From Cannabis sativa (taxonomy: Eukaryota > Streptophyta > Magnoliopsida > Rosales > Cannabaceae), in contig NC_083603.1 of the NCBI RefSeq assembly GCF_029168945.1, forward strand, positions 12,524,001 through 12,588,000: a DNA stretch of 64,000 bases, given 5' to 3'. A program made the translations under genes and the position numbers. Positions within the stretch are counted from its first letter, which is position 1. Every line of letters starts with the position of its first letter. Positions 1 to 10,923 of this stretch are shown in pieces. The notes below the pieces were generated by a model, which was not told the origin of the DNA, searched no databases, and worked only from the letters and a program-made list of their open reading frames with translations.

Positions 1-358
1 AATAATATTTTAGCATTTTATTATATATTATTATTTTTAGTTAACCTAAACCTAGTAGAATACGATATCTCATAATCTTCTTTTTTATCAAACCCTAAAC
101 GTTTTATTTTTCTCTCCAAACCAATTAGTCAAAGCCTCATTCTTCTTCATGGTTGCTCCTCTCAAACCTTCCACACTTCTTCTTATTTTTCTACCTTCAT
201 TCTTAAAGTTTTGGATTTGTAATCAAGGCTTGCGGGCTTGAGACATCAAAAAGAAAGTTGTGAAGAGGTATGGAATATTTTCTTGCTCAATAATGCTAAA
301 TGTTATCTAGGGTTCGGACCTATTATATTTTTTGTTTTTCAGAAAAAAAAACAAGTTC

Positions 359-1090
359 CAGTAAAGTGATGATATCTCTCTTGATATTGATCCGTTTTTA
401 GAGATTTTTGTATCGTTAGAAAGCTTATTTGATGATCTAAAATTTTTATCAAGAAACTTTTCACCAATTCGGTGTTCTTCTAAGTCAAAAACTATCATCT
501 TTCTACTATTGTTGTAATTCGTTTTCTTTATATTTCTAGAAAAAGTACTTTCACTTAAAATACAATAACTCTCTCAATTATCATCCATTTTTTAATGATC
601 TATATATGTTGTTAAAGCTTATTCGATTTCCCATAAGTTTTATGAAGAAACGTTTTGTTAATTCGAAGTGACACTATGTCAAAAAGTTAGTTTTCTTCAA
701 TATCATGTGATTTGTTTCTTGAATCTTGTTCTTGCAAAACCGTTTTGGTAAAATTGTAATATCTCTTTGAATGTAATTCCAATTTCAAAGATTTTGGTAT
801 CATTGGAAAGGGAATTTAATTTCCTAAAACTTTGATGAAGATGTTATCTTCTAGTTCTGGACCATTTAATCAAAAGTTTGTATTTTTGCTAAGTCATGTA
901 ATTCGTTACTCCATATTCCTTCTCAGAAATAGTTTCAATAAAACAATCATAACTCCCTACGTTTTAATCCATTTTTGATGATCTTTATATCATTGGAAAG
1001 ATAATGAAATTCCCTATAATTTTTATGAAGACAACTTTCACTGAATTAGTATAATTGTTGGTCAAAAATAGTGATCTTTCTGCTTTACTG
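359..1090. repeat. four diverged ~190-bp tandem units
   Basis: Four head-to-tail copies of a degraded unit can be aligned by eye. Anchor phrases related to 'atcattggaaag', followed by a 'tttatgaaga' phrase about 35 bp later, fall near positions 409, 606, 799 and 987, giving periods of 197, 193 and 188 bp. A second shared phrase ('gtaattcgtt' or 'gtgatttgtt') recurs near 512, 708 and 898. No reading frame survives. I infer that the block is part of the old gypsy-type LTR or leader interrupted at 1754, but this is not proven. The first ~300 bases of the window show nothing recognisable. Confidence 0.6.
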
Positions 1091-1753
1091 TAAGAGTAAG
1101 AATTTTAATATTAGGGCCTTGACCCATATCTTATTATAGGTAGTAGTGACGAGATAACAAGTCTTAAGCAGCGAGATTTGAGATAAGAAAATAAGATAGT
1201 TTTGTATGTGTTTATCTGCATTAATTTAAACTCTTATTTATGTATTGAAATTGATTTATGTGTTATGTATTTTTACGTAAGTTTCTGTATGAGTACAAAG
1301 ATTCATACTTGAATGTATTTTGAGTGTATTGTTGTGTTAATGAATATATAGGATCTTGTTCTCAACAAAGAAATTCATTGAGGTGCTTAGAGTAGCAAGA
1401 AGGTGTATTTAACAACTGAGGTAAGAAGAGTGGATATCTGAGCACAGGGTGTATGTTAAAACATACAACTGTACTATGGGATTGTATTTGCATGTTTTAT
1501 TCTATGGTGGATTGTTATTTTATGCTGATGTTATTGTGTGTGATAGCGATAAGGCTTTTGATTGTTTGTGTGAGAATAGCACCTATAGGATATGTTTTCT
1601 ACTGCTAGTGTGAGTATAGCATTGCAAGATAAATTTTTGGCTGCTTGTATGGGTTTACTTGCAGGTTACTCTATCATGGGTGAGTACAACTTGTGATAAG
1701 GGGTTGCCCTATTGGATGTCGAGTGTGAGAACAGCACAAGGCAGGGTAGGTTA
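1091..1753 (+). repeat. left part of an old Ty3/gypsy-type LTR (GYP0), split by COP1
   Basis: The text is non-coding and GT-rich, with repeated 'gtgagaatagcac'-like phrases (near 1571, 1610 and 1727), a style seen in plant gypsy LTRs. It is continuous with 15384-15944 once COP1 and one copy of its GGTTA duplication are removed. The right part ends in a 'ctcgggaaatcggggcgtta' phrase typical of Tekay/Del-like LTR ends. The left boundary of the LTR is not visible and may lie before the window. The family assignment is inference. Confidence 0.4.
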
Positions 1754-2651
1754 TGTTGGAAATATTTTACCAGGATCTAGATTTACTACCAAGTATGTTT
1801 GATTAACATCCTAATATGAATTCTAAAACAATGAAATAAACAAATAAGAGTTTAAGAAAACCTTACATTGGGTGCAGCGGAATATAATGACTCCTTCCAT
1901 TCAGATCTCTAACCCTTGATTCCTTTCTGTAGCAGAGCATTATCAAGATCTGAATCTGGAAATCTTTCTCTCCTTCTTTGATGCTGATTTTCCACAGTCT
2001 TACATACTATTATTGAGGTACCACTTGATGTGTGTGGGCACTACTCTATCACTCAAGGGAAATTCAAAATTAGAAGAGAAGAAAAGAGAGAGAAGGCTCG
2101 GCTTGGCTTTTCTCTGAAGGAAACAATGTGCAAAGTTTTGAATTTCCTGAAGCCAACACTTTCTATTTATAGAATGCCCTCTAGGTTTAGGTTAGAATTG
2201 TATGGCATTAAAATAATAGAAAAATAAAATGGTAAAGGGCTTTGCATAGTGGGCGGCCATTTAAGGAAATTGGGCCTCACTTTGCAACTTTCCCATTTTG
2301 TTATTTTTCAATCCCATTTTCTCAAAAATACCAATTTTCCAATTTAACCAGTTAAATGCCAATTCTAATTATTTAATAACTAAAAATTAATTATTAAATA
2401 ATATTGTCATTTAATATATTTATTAATTTAGACATATAAAGAATCTTAATTAATAAATAAACCTAGAATCTCTTTTCTTTACGATTTCGCCCTTGCTTAG
2501 TAAAAATTCATAAAGTAGACATAGTCTAACTTTAGAATTATAATTGATAAATTAAAATCAATTAACTGAGTCTTATAAGCAGTATGATCTTTATTAATAA
2601 GTAAATCTGATTATATTGAAATGAGTTTTATTTAGGGCACAAAACCCAACA
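1754..2651 (-). repeat. COP1 3' LTR, internally deleted
   Basis: About 300 bp at the left edge match the start of the right LTR (14280 onward), and the last ~70 bp match its end. The middle differs because each copy has lost a different internal block. The solo LTR of the same family at 35932-37820 is 1889 bp, so this 898-bp copy lacks roughly half. The loss junction is near 2582, where a sequence ending 'cttataagcag' jumps directly to the terminal ~70 bp. Confidence 0.75.
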
Positions 2652-2668
2652 AACTCCCACTTGCACTA
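2652..2668 (-). other. COP1 polypurine tract
   Basis: On the minus strand the sequence just upstream of the 3' LTR reads 'gcaagtgggagtt' before TGTTGGG. Copia elements use such a purine run to prime plus-strand DNA synthesis. Its position directly against the LTR edge fixes the element's orientation. Confidence 0.6.
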
Positions 2669-3603
2669 ATATAAAACAAAATGTGCATTTCAAATAATCT
2701 CAACACCTTGATATACAAATCAAGTGTAATACTAGTAAACTCCTCGTAATAGGATCTGACAGGTTGAATTAAACACAACCTCTTCTCCACCATTACTCTT
2801 CCTTAATCACAAAATCCTTGATAATGTGAAATTCCTCTCTCTATATGTCTACTCTCTTGGGATACTGGATTCTATACTTTTGGCAACTACTTTTTGGTTA
2901 TTCACGAAGTAACACTAGTAGTTAAGGGAAGTTGGAACGGTGCCACAAATGTATAGAACTTTCCTTAGACTGAATAAGTACCTTTCCTGCAACTTTAACA
3001 TTCAGTCTCTTTCTGGTAGACTAAGAGACTTCAGATAGGTTTTTACACTTCTCCAAAATCACTACTCCACCCCCAGAGTAATCACCATTTTATCAGCAGA
3101 CTTTCTAGCACAAAGGCAAGTCTTGAAATTTGATGTGGTGTAGTCTAAGAGTTTTAAACACACCCTTATTGACTAACATATAAGTAATTAACCAGGTATA
3201 CCATAAGCCATAGGTTTAGATAAACTCAAACCTATAATACTAGGAACAAGAAATTTTGTTAAGTCCATTGAATAGACTTATTAACGAAAATTTCCATTTA
3301 TATCCTTGTAATAGAAAACTTTAGGTTACTCCATGTGAATGGATTAAACCATAGTTCTGTTGGCTTTATTCTTAGTTTCTTATCTTGACAATCCATTACT
3401 TGTTTAAACTCACAATGGATTTTAATCACTAGTGTCTTCCAAGTCACAATAAGGTGGATTCCTAGAAACCCTCCCACTACGACAAGGTACCATGAATTAT
3501 GTCTAAGAAAACTAAATGGTATTGACCTCTTCGGTTGTGTTAAGACAACAGAGGCAGTGGGATCATCATGTAAAATAAGATGATAGAACACTTTTGGAAT
3601 CAA
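2669..3603 (-). pseudogene. heavily decayed copia pol C-terminal remnant
   Basis: Minus-strand reading of this stretch gives short pieces reminiscent of the linker between integrase and RT (an open stretch at 3298-3603 with a DDPT phrase) and of the RNase H tail (an 'IKDFVIKEE'-like phrase near 2810-2830). Frames are broken everywhere. The placement between the copia integrase piece and the PPT is what one expects. The similarity is weak and judged by eye, and could not support a function on its own. Confidence 0.3.
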
Positions 3604-3958
3604 GAAAAAAGAATATCTCCTTTATTTGCTACTTTATTTTCAGACTTAGTCATTCTCTTAGAAAAGTAGTATTTGTTTAAACAAACACTTTCTTATCTAA
3701 TGACTATGGGATGGTCCACCCCTAATCACTTAGAATAGCTAATAAACATGCAAACCATAGTTAACAGTTCTAGCTTTTCTGAAGATTTTGATTAGGTCAT
3801 CCATGAATCTAGTAATGATTTACATTCAGTATACAACCATTGCATCATTCTGAAATTGTATTACCATAGAAGGATTTAGGCAACGACTAGTAACTAATCA
3901 TCAATATGCAAAACAAAATTTCTAGGGAGGTAAGTTTGGATATAATTCAAAAAACAAA

Positions 3959-4210
3959 TTAATGATCTTTGAACTGCATATCTACTAACTTTTTCTCCAC
4001 CCCTACAGTTCGTAAGATCTTTAACCACTTACCTTGATGGTTTTTCACCATTGCTAGAAATTCATGAAATTTTTCAAACATTTCAAATTTCTTTTGCATA
4101 AGGTAAAATCTAGAGTAATCGTTTAAGAATACAACGAAAAACTCATATCCACCCCTGAATGTACATCCATCTGCAAATGAGATGAACTTACTTTCAGTGG
4201 ATATAGGCAT
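3959..4210 (-). pseudogene. Ty1/copia integrase core fragment (COP1)
   Basis: The 83-residue open stretch contains a 'GGYEFFVVFLNDYSRFYLMQ' segment, the region after the first catalytic Asp in copia integrases, where GG-x-x-Y-F-x-x-F-x-D-D-Y-S-R is usual. Here the usual D-D-Y-S-R reads N-D-Y-S-R. It is followed by 'KFHEFLAMVKNHQGKWLKIL', which matches the usual spacing toward the second catalytic Asp. That aspartate motif is not recognisable, so the fragment is dead. It is the clearest evidence that COP1 belongs to the Ty1/copia superfamily. Confidence 0.65.
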
Positions 4211-6789
4211 ATTAACTCTTTACAGAGGACGATCTTGTCAAAACTACTACGGACAAGATACAAATGCCATAGATTTAAAATATGTGGTTGTATACTTTTG
4301 ATGACTTTGGTTTAGTTACATCAAAGAGTTCTTAGAATAGTGGAAGTAGATTCTGGTCACAGAATACTAAACTCATACAGTTTGAATCCATTGAAAGGAA
4401 ATGGTTATTAAACACCTGTGAAAGTGTAACTGTATAATGAGTAATTCTTTTTTGGACCACCACTACTAATCTTAACTCTAAGTCTTATTTGCCATACAAG
4501 TAGGAGATTTCTAAGAGGATTTATATCATTTTGGGATAGAATTTCGGGAATATAATCATTTGCGTCATTTAATATCTTAAGAGAAAATATAAAATGACAT
4601 GAAATGATTTATAGACCATTCACCAAATGATATGTTATAGAGCTAATTCGAAATGAATAAGCTAAGAGGAATTAGAATAATTTCGTATTTAAATAAGAAT
4701 CCAACAATGCTTCGATTAGCGAGAGTCAAAGTAATCTTATTTATACAATCTTCTTATTTCATATTGTAAATACTAGTCTAAGGTGTCATTAATTGATGAA
4801 CAGTTAGATGTCGCATTTACAATATTTATCTTTCGAGATCTAACACTATTATGTTTGTCTAATGGTGAAAATCCATTAGGGATTTATCTCATTAGAAAAA
4901 CAAACCAAGTTAGACCAACAATGAAAATTCGAAATTAAACTAAAATTTAATAACAGAAAATAACATGGTTCAATATAAATTCATACACAATTCAGAAATT
5001 ATTAAACATAGAGCAAGTAGGAATGACAAGTGAAAATACTAAAACAAACAATCCTAAATAATTTCCAAGGTCTTCAACAAACTGATATCAGTGTCCCGTT
5101 TAGGTGAGGGTCAGTGATACCATCCATTGAATAGAGTTGTCAGCTCATCTGAAATGATAAACATTCTAGCAACCTTTTATTCGATCAAGATTGGAATCCA
5201 GCGTTGTCCCGTTTAGGCGAGAGTCAAGGCTATTCTATCTTATGAGCTTCCGCCATTGTTTCATACTTTTGTAAGTCAAATACAGTCGCCACCATTAGGG
5301 TGATCAATACTATATAAAACACTTGCAAATAATATTATCTTTCGAGATTCTACGACGTTAAATTGCTAATGAACGTTCCTCCATTAGGGAGGATTACTCA
5401 CTAAAACAAGAACTATGTAGAACCAACAATGGAGATCGAATGTCTTAATAATAATAAAGCTCATTATTTAAAGTGTATTTTCTTCTAATATTTATTTTAA
5501 TCAATTTATTTTAAATATATATTTATTTAATTAAAATTTCCAATTTAGAATAAAAAATTCTAAATATAAATTTTAATTTAATATTTATAAAGTATACTTA
5601 GATGGATATGAAAATAACGTGAATTATTTCTGTCTTAGTAATAATTTCCAATAAATATTTAGAAAATTATTCAATTTAAGTTGTTTCAAAAATTAATTTA
5701 AATTAATTTACAACTCAAATTTAATTTTCTATAAATATATATTGCATTTCGAAAAATGAAGTGTATAAGAATACTACTTTTGAAAATACTTTAAAATAAA
5801 ATAAGAATAAATCCTGGAAAAATTATCTTAATTTTATGTTGGCCCAAAATTAATTAATAAAATATATTTACAACAAAAAATATAATTTTCCTATTTAATT
5901 AAATATTTAAGAAAAAATTTCAAATATTTAAGTATCATGATTAAGAATCAACTTAAATATTAATTTTCAATTTAATTAAATACACTAGAAAAATACTTCA
6001 AGCAAAACAGATAATAACTATCTAGACTTTCATGGACTAATTAATTCAATTTCTAATTATAATATATTTTAGTTCATTTATTTTAATTAATCATTATTTG
6101 AAAAAATCATTGATTTAAGTTGGTCCAAAATAAATAATTTTCAACTTTAATCTATTTTTCAAATAAAATTCAAAATTTCTGCATTAAAGAAATGTAATTT
6201 CGAAATTGTGGGAAAAAGATTAATAAAATAAAATAAAATATATTTTGAAAATTATTCAGATTTAAGTTATTCTGAAATAAGATTCCAAACTTAAGATAAT
6301 TTTCAACTTTAATTAAATAACATGAAAATAACAATATTTAAGTATCATGATGAAAATCAACTTAGATATTGAAATTTTCAATTTAATTAAATGTATTAAA
6401 TTCAAGAAATAAATAATTTAGTATAGAGAAAACTTAATTATTAATTCTAGTTTAATACTAGAAAAATATTCTAAACTTAGATTGTACCAAAATTAATTAT
6501 TAAACAATTAATTTCGCAATCAATGATATTTTCCTATTTAATATTAGAAATAATAATTAGTATAGAAATAACTATCTAGAATATATATCATTAACTAAGT
6601 GTTTTTCTAAAATTAACTTTAAAATATTAAAATGAAAAATAACTTTCATATATTTTAAAAGTTAATTATGTTACTAATTCAATTTTAATTAGGTTAGACT
6701 AATATAATTAACCTAATACAATTATTTAAATAAGGCAAATGGGCCTTCACAATTGGGGTAGTTCATGTGAAGGGGAGCTGGGTTCAGTA
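4211..6789. other. AT-rich COP1 interior without readable genes
   Basis: No reading frame with recognisable motifs is seen on either strand. A diverged duplication occupies about 4690-5442 (listed separately). The rest is extremely AT-rich with short recurring phrases such as 'caacttaaatattaattttc'. This is where gag and most of pol would be expected, so I read it as mutated or replaced retroelement interior. Confidence 0.5.
4690..5442. repeat. diverged ~505-bp tandem duplication inside COP1
   Basis: A phrase 'atctttcgagat' followed by 'ccattaggga' and '(ac)caacaatg' occurs at 4828-4935 and again at 5333-5442. An upstream phrase containing 'gcgagagtcaa' occurs at 4713 and 5218. Both pairs are spaced about 505 bp. 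A further related 'gtcccgtttaggtgagggtc' lies at 5092. The duplication is old, with many substitutions and small gaps, and it is non-coding. Confidence 0.5.
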
Positions 6790-6805
6790 TGTCGTACATA
6801 CTTCT
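6790..6805. repeat. LINE target-site duplication, left copy
   Basis: The sequence TGTCGTACATACTTCT matches 12422-12437 at 14 of 16 positions. It marks the 3' (poly-A) side of the LINE inserted in COP1. Confidence 0.75.
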
Positions 6806-6854
6806 TTTTTTCTTTTTTTTTTGAAAGAGAATTTATTAGAACCAAAAAAACAAC

Positions 6855-7457
6855 CTACACCAAAGTAGGATCATCAGCCTTACAAAAATTGGCTAACCAA
6901 TCCGGAAAAGAATGGTTGAAAAATTGTGTGTTTTTGTCAGCTAGACATTTCCTAGCTAACAAATTAGCACACTCATTATTGGTTCTTTTTACATGAATGA
7001 TATTTACATTCTGAAAATTGTCCAGCACATTGTGAATCTTATGCAGGAGATTGCTTTCAGCTGAGAGATGATGACCCTAGTTGTTGAGCTCTTCCACCAT
7101 CACCCTGCAACCAGTCTGAACCTCTATCTGGTATGTTGCATCAGCTGGAGGATTCTTCAAAGCTTCCAAAATCGCCCAAGCCTCAGCCATTTTTGCTGAG
7201 CAGATACTCTGCATATAAATCTGACCAGCCGAAAGGATTTGGCCATCAACCTTGCGCCAGATGAAGCGAAGACCTACACCAGCAGCTTTGTCGATAACAG
7301 CTGCATCACAGTTGAAACAAATGCAGCCATTAGCAGGAGGGATCCACTGCTTCTGCTTGATAGTGATAGCAGCCTCTTGGTGAACAACATCATTTTCAGC
7401 TTTGAGAAAGTTCGGATATGCAGAGAAAATCCGACTTATCAGTTGCTGACCAATCAT
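6855..7457 (-). pseudogene. LINE ORF2 C-terminus: RNase H-like (RVT_3) domain
   Basis: The minus strand reads an 'FNCDAAV' segment (first catalytic Asp) and 'AEAWAILEAL' (catalytic Glu), as in plant LINE RNase H domains. The third acidic motif reads VQTGCRV where ETDC is usual, so one Asp is replaced by Gly. A stop codon (7079-7077) interrupts the frame, but the same frame continues with an 'HVKRTNNECANLLARKCL' segment, the normal end of this domain, to a natural stop at 6855. The 3' UTR before the poly-A is only about 50 nt. Confidence 0.7.
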
Positions 7458-7484
7458 ACTTGGGAGTTGCTTCCATTTCCTGTT

Positions 7485-7718
7485 TCAATTTTCCCAGATA
7501 GCCCACATCACTTTGATAGTATATTCAATCTCACACCTGGTAGTTGTCTGCTCAATGGCCATTAAAACATCAAACATAGTTCCTTCCCCCAAACTTGAAC
7601 AGTTTTTATACCAAGAAAAGAGTTTCCAAATGTTTCTAACTCTATCACAACTCCATAAGGCATGTGTAAGAGTTTCCTCATACCTTCCACACATATCACA
7701 GCAAGTATTAATATCCAT
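7485..7718 (-). pseudogene. LINE ORF2 zf-RVT zinc-binding segment
   Basis: The segment contains C-x2-C (CCDMCGRYEETLTHALWSCD) followed by H and C, the zf-RVT pattern found between RT and RNase H in plant LINEs. It is separated from the RT frame by a stop near 7785 and by frame changes in 7718-7785, and from the RNase H frame by another near 7460-7485. Confidence 0.65.
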
Positions 7719-7784
7719 TCCTCTATATTTTCAGATTAGTTTTTGCAGGCAGCCAGTTGTGGCAAACTCTCCAACCAAAGAGCT

Positions 7785-9116
7785 TCATTGAGGAGGAAGT
7801 TGTAGACTCCATAGCCTTTTCCACCACTTCTGAATCTCAGCCATGTTAGAACATCGAGTAGGATTAAGATTTAATTCCCTACCAACCCGATACCCACTTT
7901 TCACATTATATTGACCATTAGGGGTGAAAGGCCAAATGAGATCATCTTCGTGAAAGTGTTTAGTCATCTCTTCCATATTCCACTCTCCATCCCAAGTTAT
8001 AAACTTATGAAGCTTGGTATGAGGTGTAATATCGGGAAATTTAGAAAGGGTAGATTCATGAGGTCTAGGAAGCCATTTATCCTCCCACACCTTTATCTTT
8101 CTACCATTTCCAACTCTCCACCTAGCCCCTTCTTTGAGAATTTTTCTTCCCCAACAAATCCCTTTCCAAACACAAGAAGCACCATTAGGACAACCCGCTT
8201 CCATAAATGAAGTGGAAGGATAGTAACTATTCTTCAAAATCCGGGTAAGAAGAGAGTGAGGATTATGAAGCAGCCTCCATCCTTGTTTAGCCAAAAGAGC
8301 TTGGTTGAACTCGGTTAGACTACGGAATCCAAGGCCTCCCTCCTCCTTAGGTCTACATAATTTATCCCACGAACTCCAATGGAGTTTCTTATGTTTTGTT
8401 GTATCTCCCCACCAGAAATTGGCAGCCAAGGAGTGAAGATTTTTAATGAGCTTCTTTGGAAGACGGAAGCAACTCATGGTATAACTCGGGATAGCTTGCA
8501 CAACAGCTTTGATTAGTATTTTCTTACCAGCTTGAGAGAACATTGAAGCTTTCCACCCTTTAAGCTTGTTCCAAACTTTCTCTTTAACTTCTTCAAAGAC
8601 CTCTTGTTTCCTTCTTCCCACAAAACTCGGAAGCCCCAAGTACTTGGCATGGTGAGAGACAAGCCGAACCCCCAATCTCTGTGCTAAAGCCTGTCCTTGA
8701 ACGGTGGAGATCCTCTTACCCATACTAACTTCAGATTTCTCGAGGTTTATTTGTTGACCCGAGAGTGTTGAATATTGCTGAAGGATCCGCTTCATAGTAT
8801 CGCATTCATTATCTTTTGCATTAAGAAAAACAAAACTATCATCGGCAAAGAATAAATGTGAAACCTTGATTCTATCTCTCCCGAATTGAACTCCATTAAT
8901 GCTTCTAGCCCTTTCGGCTTCATGAATAAGGCAAGAAAGACCTTCCGAACAAAGAAGAAATAGGTATGGGGATAGCGAGTCACCTTGGCGAAGGCCCCGT
9001 TTAGGATGGAATTTACCAATTTTCTCCCCATTGATGAGGACCGAGAAGGAGACACTCTCCACACAATTCATGATTTTGTCGATCCATTGTTCCTCATATC
9101 CCAATCCTCTCATCAT
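7785..9116 (-). pseudogene. LINE ORF2 reverse transcriptase, C-terminal two thirds
   Basis: This 443-residue stretch carries the polymerase palm of a plant L1-type RT. It has '[20 protein letters not shown]' and, about 50 residues later, the active-site '[10 protein letters not shown]', where the F-A-D-D form is normal for these elements. Thumb-region and '[17 protein letters not shown]'-type downstream sequence follows, and the stretch ends in the conserved '[12 protein letters not shown]' before a stop. It joins 9132-9779 in the same frame across a single stop that looks like TGG changed to TGA. With 9132-9779 it would give a near-complete RT, so the enzyme was lost by point damage and not by deletion. 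Confidence 0.8.
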
Positions 9117-9131
9117 TGTTCGTAAAAAATT

Positions 9132-9779
9132 TCATTCCACTCTATCGTAAGCCTTGGACATATCCAATTTCAAAGCCATTTTTCTTCCATTTCCAAACCT
9201 CTTAGTCTTCATGCAATGAAGGCTTTCAAACCCAATGATTGCATTATCTTGAATGAGCCTACCCCCCACAAAGGCACTTTGCTCCTCAGAAATTACTTGA
9301 TGCATACTATTCTTCATTCGGCCAGCAAGGCATTTTGCCACGAATTTATAGATCACATTACATAGACTTATTGGTCTAAATTCTAACATTCGGGTTGGCT
9401 TTGGGATCTTAGGAATAAGGCAAATGAGTGTGTCATTAATGTCTTCTACTTGCATCCCTTCATTGACAATACCTAAGCACACTTTGGAGACCTCGGGACC
9501 AATCAATGAACAATATTTTCTGTAAAAAAAGCCCAGGTAATCCGTCGCCGCCAGGAGCTTTTTGGGGATGGATATCACGCATTGCCTTGAACACCTCCTC
9601 CTCGGTGAAAGGTTCCAACAAGTAGTCATTTGTAGCTCAGGATATTCGGTGTGGGATAATTCTTTGGAACTCTTGCAACTGCTCCATAGTGGCTGGATTG
9701 GAAGTGAATAATTGTTGGAAATAGTCACACGCCACCCGACCCATGTTTCGATTTCCCGTGATCCATTGAAATCGGTCAT
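9132..9779 (-). pseudogene. LINE ORF2 reverse transcriptase, N-terminal part
   Basis: The segment contains '[20 protein letters not shown]', '[17 protein letters not shown]' and '[15 protein letters not shown]', which are consecutive RT fingers/palm motifs of plant LINEs. The last holds the first catalytic Asp (K-L-D-M-S-K-A-Y-D). The frame stops directly after VE, where the tryptophan of AYDRVEW is expected, then resumes at 9116. The first ~65 residues, upstream of the 'CVISIPKK' phrase, look like out-of-frame translation, so a frameshift lies near 9550-9700 relative to 9637-9945. Confidence 0.75.
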
Positions 9780-9945
9780 CTATCAATCTGTGAATGGTGT
9801 TCTTTGCTTTCCTATTACTTTCCTTCCTGTTGAAAAACTTTGTATTCTTGTCCCCTTCTTTCAGCCATAGCGCTCTACTCCATTGCTTCCAAAACTTCTC
9901 CTCTTTATCAAGCCAAACATTTTGTTTCCTTTCCAATTCCTGCAT
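9637..9945 (-). pseudogene. LINE ORF2 linker between endonuclease and RT
   Basis: The 102-residue stretch has 'WSRALWLKEGDKNTKFFNRK', the highly conserved W-L-K-x-G-D-x-N-T-K-F-F motif found between endonuclease and RT in plant L1 elements, then '[20 protein letters not shown]'. It is in the same frame as the endonuclease ORF, separated by one stop at 9952, and is lost to a frameshift before the RT. Confidence 0.75.
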
Positions 9946-9951
9946 TTCTTG

Positions 9952-10923
9952 CTAATCCTGTACATTAGTGCTTCGGGTTAGCAAGGAGATTTTATCTTCA
10001 TATTGCTTTAGATGCCTTGTCATCTCTAGCTTCTTGGTTTTATTCCATTGTTGAAGGGCCTGCCCACATTTTCCCAGCCGATTCTGTAGCTCCCTTGTGT
10101 TCGAAATTTTCTTATCTTGTTGCCAAACCGATTGCACAATATTAGAACACTCTTCATCTTCAGCCCAAGCACTCTTGAAGTGGAATCTAGTTCGCCATCT
10201 AGTCGTATTGTGCCTCTTTACATTGGGATCATATTCCATAAGAAGTAGAGGACAATGATCCAAGTTTGTACGATCCAAATGACGAACTTTCATTGAAGGG
10301 AACATGTCAAACCATTCTAAATTACCACAAACCCGATCGAGTCTTTCAAAGATGAGATCATTTTTCCTCCCATTGCACCAAGTATAATCACTTCCCTCAT
10401 AACCAACATCTCGCAATTGACAACTATCCAAAGCCTTCCGAAAATTGTTAATGAGGTACCTCGGCTTAGGGAGGCCTCCCATTTTTTCTCTTTGGCTCAC
10501 TATTTCATTAAAGTCCCCTCCTACAGCCCAAGGTCCGGAATACATTCGACTTATTCTTTTCAATAGCTTCCAAGATTGACATCGTTGACTAGGATCCGGG
10601 TCGCCATAAAACCCCGTAAACCGCCACCATTGACCATTCTCAATTCTAACGAAAGAATCAATATGGAAGGGAGAGAAGGAACGCATTTGGGTTTCTACAT
10701 CCATAGACCACAAAAGAATGAGCCCCCCACTTTTACCCCGAGCTTTAACCGCAAAACACCCAACAAAACCCAACTTAACTCTCAACGACTCCGCACGCAC
10801 TTTACCAATCTTAGATTCAGCTATGAAGACCATTTGAGGACTGAATTTTTTCACTAGGGAAGTTAAGGAACGCTCCGTCCAAAGGTTCCCCAACCCTTGG
10901 GCGTTCCAAATTAAAAGATTCAT
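9952..10923 (-). CDS. LINE ORF2 N-terminus: AP-type endonuclease
   Basis: This domain nicks target DNA to prime reverse transcription of the LINE. The 323-residue frame starts with 'MNLLIWNAQGLGN' (the N of WNCQG-type motifs). It then shows 'FIAESKIG' (metal-binding Glu), 'FTGFYGDP' (Tyr), 'GGDFNEI' (D-x-N), 'GSDYTW' and 'LDHCPLLL' (terminal Asp-His), all the motifs of an exonuclease-endonuclease-phosphatase fold in order. The ATG overlaps the ORF1 stop as ATGA (10923-10920), so this start is well supported. A stop at 9952 ends the frame early, and the downstream linker continues in the same frame. Confidence 0.8.
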   Translation of the reverse strand: MNLLIWNAQGLGNLWTERSLTSLVKKFSPQMVFIAESKIGKVRAESLRVKLGFVGCFAVKARGKSGGLILLWSMDVETQMRSFSPFHIDSFVRIENGQWWRFTGFYGDPDPSQRCQSWKLLKRISRMYSGPWAVGGDFNEIVSQREKMGGLPKPRYLINNFRKALDSCQLRDVGYEGSDYTWCNGRKNDLIFERLDRVCGNLEWFDMFPSMKVRHLDRTNLDHCPLLLMEYDPNVKRHNTTRWRTRFHFKSAWAEDEECSNIVQSVWQQDKKISNTRELQNRLGKCGQALQQWNKTKKLEMTRHLKQYEDKISLLTRSTNVQD

